From Enterobacter sp. RHBSTW-00994 (lineage in GTDB: Bacteria > Pseudomonadota > Gammaproteobacteria > Enterobacterales > Enterobacteriaceae), in the NCBI RefSeq assembly GCF_013782625.1, contig NZ_CP056199.1, forward strand, positions 328,588-392,587: DNA of 64,000 bases, written 5' to 3'. The position numbers and the translations under genes are program-made. Positions 59,247 to 64,000 of the stretch are shown in pieces. A model generated the notes under the pieces. That model was not told the origin of the DNA. It worked only from the letters and a program-made list of their open reading frames with translations, and searched no databases. Every line of letters starts with the position of its first letter. The first letter of the stretch is position 1.

Positions 59247-59256
59247 AACGGGGCGC

Positions 59257-59285
59257 ATTAAACCGCAATCACGCACAATCGTCAA
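59257..59285 (-). promoter_or_regulatory. pheU promoter
   Basis: Minus strand TTGACG (59280-59285), a 17-base spacer and TTTAAT (59257-59262), then GCGCCCCG, a GC-rich stable-RNA discriminator, 11 bases before the tRNA. Confidence 0.85.
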
Positions 59286-59408
59286 CCTTATTTCTGAAAA
59301 AGCCATTCAACTGCTTAAGTTTGCGGCAATTTGTCGGTTTTCACGCCGAAATGACGAAATTTCTCCAAAAGCCCACCCCTGTTTAATGTCAGGGCTGGAA
59401 TTGTTCAT

Positions 59409-59984
59409 TCAGGTGAGCGCACCACCCGTACGACACTGCGCAAAGCGCAGGATATCTTCCGCGAGGCGGTGTGCAGTATCAACATCGGCCTGGCTACGAT
59501 TGACCAGCATTCGGCTCAGGCAGCCCTCCAGTACCAGCTCCATCTGTCTTGCAACCATCGCTGGGTCATCCACTTCAAGCCTGGTGAGCAGTTCATGCGT
59601 AAAATCATGTGCAGCGCGTTTCTGCTGATCGGCCAACTGGTGAATGGGATGGTCGGGATCGGGATAGAATGTGCACGCGGCGATGAACAAACAACCCGGA
59701 TAACGGTTATTGCTCACACACTCTGTGAGAGCGGTATAGCGCGCCAGTAGCTTTTGCTCGGCTGTCAGTTCTTCATCCAGCATCAATTTTCTGCGCCAGG
59801 TATCAACCTGCTGACTCAGATAGCGCAAGGCGTCATAAAGTAATGCCTCTTTGTCGGGCCAGAACCGACGCAGGTCATCCAGAGGATAATCAATACGTTC
59901 TGCCACCATCTCAAGTGTGGTGCTGGCGATCCCTTGGATTTCAAGTAATTGCAGGGCTTGTCCCAGTACGTCTTCACGTTGCAC
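59409..59984 (-). CDS. yjdC: TetR-family regulator YjdC
   Basis: The 191-residue protein has a TetR N-terminal helix-turn-helix ([20 protein letters not shown], ~9-28, then [16 protein letters not shown]) and a ligand domain with [16 protein letters not shown]. The GTG at 59984 follows GGAGGAGATAACC and gives the E. coli length; an in-frame start 27 codons upstream would extend into dsbD. It lies just downstream of dsbD, and E. coli YjdC has the same place. Its ligand is not established. Confidence 0.9.
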   Translation of the reverse strand: MQREDVLGQALQLLEIQGIASTTLEMVAERIDYPLDDLRRFWPDKEALLYDALRYLSQQVDTWRRKLMLDEELTAEQKLLARYTALTECVSNNRYPGCLFIAACTFYPDPDHPIHQLADQQKRAAHDFTHELLTRLEVDDPAMVARQMELVLEGCLSRMLVNRSQADVDTAHRLAEDILRFAQCRTGGALT

Positions 59985-60021
59985 GGTTATCTCCTCCCCG
60001 TTATCCCGATTAAAGTGTTGT

Positions 60022-61719
60022 TTACGGTTGGCGATCGCGCAAATGTGCGCTGAATGTTGTGGCATCCATAAATCCGGTTACGCGCTTGTCTTGCTGCTCG
60101 TTACCGTTTTCATCAAAGAACAAGATAGTTGGCAATCCGAGTACGTTGAGCTGTGTAAGTAAGGCTTTATCCTGCGTATTGTTGGCCGTCACATTGGCCT
60201 GCAGTAGAACCGTTTTTTGCAGTGCGTTTTGCACTTGCGGATCGCTGAAGGTGTATTTTTCAAGCTCTTTACAGGCGACACACCAGTCAGCATAAAGATC
60301 GAGCATAACCGGTTTACCCTTTGCTTGCGCCAGGGCGTTATTCAGTTCATCAACATTCGTAATTTGTGTGAAGTTCAGATGAGCCTGAGTTTGTACGGTA
60401 TGGGAACCAAATGCCCAATCCTGCAATGGACGAACGCTAATCAGCGCGGCCGCCAGCAGGATAATTTGCACGATTCGAATCCATGCTTTTTTTGCCGAAA
60501 GGCTGGTGATAAATGCCCAGCCAAAGAATGCCACACCGAGCATTGCCCATAAACGTAACCCCCAGATATCCCCGATTACACGTTCCAGCAGGAATACCGG
60601 CAGCGCCAGAATCACAAAGCCGAACGCTGTTTTCACCGTTTCCATCCACGGACCGCTTTTCGGCAGCAGTCGGTTACCGAAGACGGTAACCAGAATGAGT
60701 GGCAGGCCCATCCCCAGCGCGTACAGATAGAGCGTTCCTCCCCCGAGCCACAAGTTACCGCTCTGGGCGATATAGAGCAAAATAGCGCTGAGTGGCGCAG
60801 TGGTGCACGGCGAACAGATTAACCCGGCAATTGCGCCCATCGCAAACACACCACCGGGTGAACCACCCTGCTGACGATTACTCATCAACGTTAGGCGGGT
60901 TTGCAGTGATGAGGGTAATTGCAGAGCGAACAGGCCAAACATTGACAGTGCCAGTAGGGTAAATACTACTGACAGACCGATAAGTACGTAGGGATGCTGA
61001 AGTGCTGCCTGGAACTGCAGTCCGGCGGCCGCGACGACGAGACCAAGCGCAGTATAGGTGAGGGCCATGCCCTGAACATAAATAAATGCCAGCAGCAGCG
61101 CACGGGCTGTGGAAAGACGTTGTTTACCCCCCAGAACAATACCGGAGATCAGCGGGTACATCGGTAACACACAGGGCGTGAAGGCAATGCCGATGCCAAT
61201 CAATAAAGCCCAGAGTGCGGAAAAGGGAAGTTCGCTCTTCGCGTTTGCTGGTTCCCTGGATGTATGAGGAGGCGTCGAAGGCTCGGCAATAGCTTGCACT
61301 TCGCTGAGTGGGACGACTTTGGTTTCAGGCGGGTAGCAAAAACCAGCGTCCGCGCAACCCTGATAGGTCACTGTCAGTGTCGCACCTTTATCCGCCTGGT
61401 TAATCGTGACAGGGACGGTTAGCCGGTGGCGATAAATCTCACTTTTACCGTAAAACTCGTCTTCGTGCCATTCGCCTGCTGGCAGTTGCACTTCACCAAC
61501 GCGTGCGTGAGCAGGAGTAATACTCACCTGCTTACGGTAGAGATAATATCCATCCTTCACCTGCCAGGTCAGATTAAGGTCGTGCTGGTTTTGCTGAAAA
61601 TCGAACACGAACGCCTGGTCGGCGGGAATAAAGTTAGAGCGGCCGGGAGCATCAAACAACCCGGCAAAAACTGATGTGCTGCACAGTAGCAGGATCAGCG
61701 TAAGGAAGCGTTGAGCCAT
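60022..61719 (-). CDS. dsbD: Thiol:disulfide interchange protein DsbD
   Basis: DsbD carries electrons from cytoplasmic thioredoxin across the inner membrane to DsbC, DsbG and CcmG. The 565-residue precursor has a signal peptide ([19 protein letters not shown]), an N-terminal Ig-like alpha domain with [12 protein letters not shown], an eight-span beta domain with FTPCVLP and ICSPCTTAP, and a C-terminal thioredoxin-like gamma domain with [10 protein letters not shown]. All six active cysteines are present. It overlaps cutA by 25 bases, as in E. coli. Confidence 0.96.
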   Translation of the reverse strand: MAQRFLTLILLLCSTSVFAGLFDAPGRSNFIPADQAFVFDFQQNQHDLNLTWQVKDGYYLYRKQVSITPAHARVGEVQLPAGEWHEDEFYGKSEIYRHRLTVPVTINQADKGATLTVTYQGCADAGFCYPPETKVVPLSEVQAIAEPSTPPHTSREPANAKSELPFSALWALLIGIGIAFTPCVLPMYPLISGIVLGGKQRLSTARALLLAFIYVQGMALTYTALGLVVAAAGLQFQAALQHPYVLIGLSVVFTLLALSMFGLFALQLPSSLQTRLTLMSNRQQGGSPGGVFAMGAIAGLICSPCTTAPLSAILLYIAQSGNLWLGGGTLYLYALGMGLPLILVTVFGNRLLPKSGPWMETVKTAFGFVILALPVFLLERVIGDIWGLRLWAMLGVAFFGWAFITSLSAKKAWIRIVQIILLAAALISVRPLQDWAFGSHTVQTQAHLNFTQITNVDELNNALAQAKGKPVMLDLYADWCVACKELEKYTFSDPQVQNALQKTVLLQANVTANNTQDKALLTQLNVLGLPTILFFDENGNEQQDKRVTGFMDATTFSAHLRDRQP

Positions 61720-62018
61720 GAGAGATAATCGTTATCGCCGTGGATGACTGGCAGTACCAGCAGTTCCGGGGTTTGGTAAGGGTGATGAGATTTAAGACAA
61801 TCGAGAAGTGCTTGCTGGTTAGCAAGGTTGGTTTTGAGCAGCATCTGAACCTCGTACTCTTGCTCCAGCTTGCCTTCCCAGTAATACAGGGAGGTTGCAC
61901 CGGGGAGCAGGGTCACGCAGGCCGCCAGTTTTTCTGCCAGCACTTTGGCGGCCAAATCCTGGGCGGAAGCTTCATCGGGAGCGGTACAAAGCACAACAAC
62001 AGCGTCAGGCGTGTTCAC
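61695..62018 (-). CDS. cutA: Divalent-cation tolerance protein CutA
   Basis: The 107-residue trimeric PII-like protein contains [20 protein letters not shown] and the C-terminal [13 protein letters not shown]. Loss in E. coli gives copper sensitivity, though much of that is due to polar loss of dsbD. The start is the GTG at 62018 with GAGGT upstream. The N-terminus is 5 residues shorter than E. coli. Confidence 0.94.
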   Translation of the reverse strand: MNTPDAVVVLCTAPDEASAQDLAAKVLAEKLAACVTLLPGATSLYYWEGKLEQEYEVQMLLKTNLANQQALLDCLKSHHPYQTPELLVLPVIHGDNDYLSWLNASLR

Positions 62019-62131
62019 AGGTCGACCTCGTTCTCGCGAAAAAAATCACTATACCACGCGAGGCTGATGGTCATTAATGAATCGGGCCGCTACGCGACCC
62101 GATTTTAACTATTTTTACAACCACAAAACAT

Positions 62132-63433
62132 TTACAGCACGATACCGCCAATGATAAAGCCCAGGATCACACACAGGGTAATCGCAATGACACCTGGGAT
62201 CAGAAACGCATGGTTAAACACGTATTTACCGATACGAGTGGAGCCTGTGTCATCCATTTCAACTGCTGCAAGCAACGTTGGGTAGGTTGGCAAAACGAAC
62301 AGGGCAGACACGGCTGCAAAAGAGGCAATCGCAGTCAGCGGGGTCACGCCCAGCAGTAGCGCCGCAGGCATCAGGGCTTTGGTGGTCGCAGCCTGGGAGT
62401 AAAGCAGGGTGGCCGCAAAGAACAACACCACGGCCAGCAGCCACGGGTAGTTGTGCAGCAGGTCACCCGCCACAGTCTGGATATCGGCGATATGTGCTTT
62501 CACGAAAGTATCACCGAGCCACGCTACACCCAGTACACATACGCAGGCACTCATACCGGATTTAAAGGTGCTGGCGTTCAGCACTTCGCTGGTGTCAATT
62601 TTACAGGTGATGCTAATCAGCGTTGCGATAGTTAGCATGAAGACCACAATCGCTTCGTTACGTGGCAGAACCGGGTTCTGAATCAACCCCACCGTATCGC
62701 TAATAGCAGTGGCGTAGAACATCACGGCCACGATGCCGATCAGGAACAGCATCACAGAGCGTTTTGCATGAGGTTTTAGCTCAAACACCTGGCTGCCACG
62801 CAGGCGCACTTCACCTTTCGCCAGACGTTCCTGGTAAACCGGATCGTCTTTCAGCTCGCAACCCAGGAAGTTACAGACCACTGCGGTAATCATAACGGCG
62901 ATCAACGTGACCGGAATACAGATCCCCAGCAGTGTCAGGTAACTTACGCCCATAGGCTCCAGAATACCGGCGAAGAAGACCACAGCGGCTGAAATAGGCG
63001 AAGCAGTAATCGCAATCTGCGAAGCCACTACGGCGATAGAGAGCGGACGTGAGGGGCGAATGCCTTGCTCTTTCGCCACTTCGGTAATGACCGGCAGTGT
63101 GGAGAATGCGGTATGGCCTGTACCCGCAAGAATGGTCATAAACCAGGTGACCAGTGGGGCAAGGAAGGTGATGTATTTCGGATGGCGACGCAACATTCGT
63201 TCCGCCAGGCTTACCAGATAATCCATACCACCTGCCACTTGCATAGCAGCGATTGCGGCGATAACCGCCATGATGATTTCGATAACGTCAAAAGGGATTG
63301 CGCCAGGTTTGATCTGAAATATCAGGGTAAGAACGAGTACCCCGAGCCCCCCCGCAAAGCCAATGCCGATACCACCGAGTCTTGCTCCCAAATAAATCGC
63401 CAGTAAGACGACGACGAGTTCTGCTCCAAACAT
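62132..63433 (-). CDS. dcuA: Anaerobic C4-dicarboxylate transporter DcuA
   Basis: DcuA exchanges aspartate, fumarate, malate and succinate across the inner membrane. The 433 residues equal E. coli DcuA, with ten or more spans. The stretch GGIGIGFAGGLGVLVLTL near the N-terminus and ILAGTGHTAFSTLPVITEVA (~97-116) are conserved. It follows aspA in the same direction; the two supply and use aspartate and fumarate. Confidence 0.96.
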   Translation of the reverse strand: MFGAELVVVLLAIYLGARLGGIGIGFAGGLGVLVLTLIFQIKPGAIPFDVIEIIMAVIAAIAAMQVAGGMDYLVSLAERMLRRHPKYITFLAPLVTWFMTILAGTGHTAFSTLPVITEVAKEQGIRPSRPLSIAVVASQIAITASPISAAVVFFAGILEPMGVSYLTLLGICIPVTLIAVMITAVVCNFLGCELKDDPVYQERLAKGEVRLRGSQVFELKPHAKRSVMLFLIGIVAVMFYATAISDTVGLIQNPVLPRNEAIVVFMLTIATLISITCKIDTSEVLNASTFKSGMSACVCVLGVAWLGDTFVKAHIADIQTVAGDLLHNYPWLLAVVLFFAATLLYSQAATTKALMPAALLLGVTPLTAIASFAAVSALFVLPTYPTLLAAVEMDDTGSTRIGKYVFNHAFLIPGVIAITLCVILGFIIGGIVL

Positions 63434-63505
63434 AGTAGGGTTCCTTGTTTATTAACAAGTTGATATTAAATTGTTGTGTAATTGGTAATGCTTAAAAAGA
63501 AAAAA

Positions 63506-63527
63506 GGCACGTCACAAGTGACGTGCC
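63506..63527 (-). terminator. aspA-dcuA intergenic terminator
   Basis: GGCACGTCAC-AA-GTGACGTGCC, a 10-bp perfect stem followed on the minus strand by TTTTTTC. It lies 24 bases after the aspA stop and would reduce readthrough into dcuA, which also needs its own promoter. Confidence 0.85.
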
Positions 63528-63550
63528 TTCGGCAAGTTTAACCGGAACGG

Positions 63551-64000
63551 TTACTGTTCGCTTTCATCGGTATACCGTTTTGCTTTGTATGCCGGGTGCA
63601 TCAGGTTCTGTGCTGAGAAAATATCATCCAGCTCAGCTTCCGTCAGCAGGCCGCGCTCCAGCACGACTTCACGTACGCTCTTACCGGTTTCGGCGCAAAT
63701 CTTACCGACAATGTCGCCATTATGGTGGCCGATGAACGGGTTAAGATAGGTCACGATACCGATCGAGTTGTAAACGAAGCTCTCGCACACTGCTTTGTTG
63801 GCGGTGATGCCGTTGATGCATTTCTCCAGCAGGTTATAGCAAGCGTTGGTCAGGATGTGGATAGACTCGAACATCGCCTGGCCGATGACAGGTTCCATCA
63901 CGTTCAGCTGCAATTGACCCGCTTCGGAAGCCATGGTGACGGTGATATCGTTACCGATGACTTTGAAGCACACCTGGTTTACCACTTCTGGCACAACCGG
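63551..64000 (-). CDS. aspA: Aspartate ammonia-lyase, C-terminal part
   Basis: AspA converts aspartate to fumarate and ammonia. Only the last 149 codons and the stop are in the window. The sequence [15 protein letters not shown] at the left of the fragment, [20 protein letters not shown] and the C-terminal [12 protein letters not shown] match E. coli AspA (478 residues). The frame is open at the window edge. Confidence 0.97.
   Translation of the reverse strand, partial: PVVPEVVNQVCFKVIGNDITVTMASEAGQLQLNVMEPVIGQAMFESIHILTNACYNLLEKCINGITANKAVCESFVYNSIGIVTYLNPFIGHHNGDIVGKICAETGKSVREVVLERGLLTEAELDDIFSAQNLMHPAYKAKRYTDESEQ

Overview
The window is a chromosomal segment of a member of the Enterobacteriaceae. 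Gene content and protein sequences match the E. coli acs-gltP-yjcO-fdhF ... phn ... proP ... pheU-yjdC-dsbD-cutA-dcuA-aspA stretch almost one for one, in the same orientations. The 16S rRNA has the helix-6 form seen in the Enterobacter/Lelliottia/Leclercia group. I read it as that clade but cannot fix genus or species without an alignment. acs runs off the left edge and aspA off the right edge.

Layout. (1) 1-6.8 kb: acs, gltP, yjcO and the selenocysteine enzyme fdhF. The E. coli nrf operon is absent between acs and gltP, and an unlisted Hok/Sok-type toxin locus lies between yjcO and fdhF. (2) 7.1-16.4 kb: a sugar-catabolic operon (ribose-type ABC transporter, D-lyxose-type isomerase, class II aldolase, PfkB kinase). 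It is flanked by the two halves of a two-component system: the response regulator at one end and the hybrid kinase at the other. (3) 16.4-29.0 kb: yjdP, a small membrane protein, the complete 14-gene phosphonate C-P lyase operon phnCDEFGHIJKLMNOP (minus strand, phnE intact), then yjdN and yjdM. (4) 29.6-39.5 kb: crfC-yjcZ, a 2-keto-3-deoxygluconate permease with a near-consensus KdgR box, proP with its CRP site, a NicO-family metal exporter, a phosphoethanolamine transferase and two small coupled genes. (5) 39.9-45.3 kb: a full rrn operon (16S, tRNA-Glu, 23S, 5S) with P1 and P2 promoters. (6) 45.35-46.03 kb: a coupled pair, an acetyltransferase and a 67-residue unknown.

(7) 46.27-59.19 kb: a genomic island of about 12.9 kb integrated in the 3' end of tRNA-Phe (pheU). 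It is bounded by direct repeats (46259-46285 and 59163-59190) and encodes a P4-type integrase. Its cargo is an AbiE toxin-antitoxin pair, a type I restriction-modification system (hsdR-hsdM-hsdS), a structured leader RNA followed by a gene of unknown function and a Mu Ner-like repressor, a long hairpin-rich non-coding stretch, and a second tyrosine-recombinase-like protein. Insertion has moved pheU's likely native terminator 12.9 kb away, so pheU transcription points straight into int. (8) 59.2-64 kb: pheU, yjdC, dsbD, cutA, dcuA and aspA, again in E. coli order.

The most interesting unexplained item is the island leader at 54780-55053. It has a good promoter, nested hairpins, and a short element flanked on both sides by its own complement. 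This is the seqA-seqB-seqC layout of the phage P4 CI / P1 C4 antisense immunity RNAs, here feeding an unknown gene and a Ner-like regulator instead of the P4 replication genes. Also worth attention are a 21-bp-period repeat array just inside the left end of the island, the split two-component sugar operon, and the Hok homologue lacking the family's usual cysteine.
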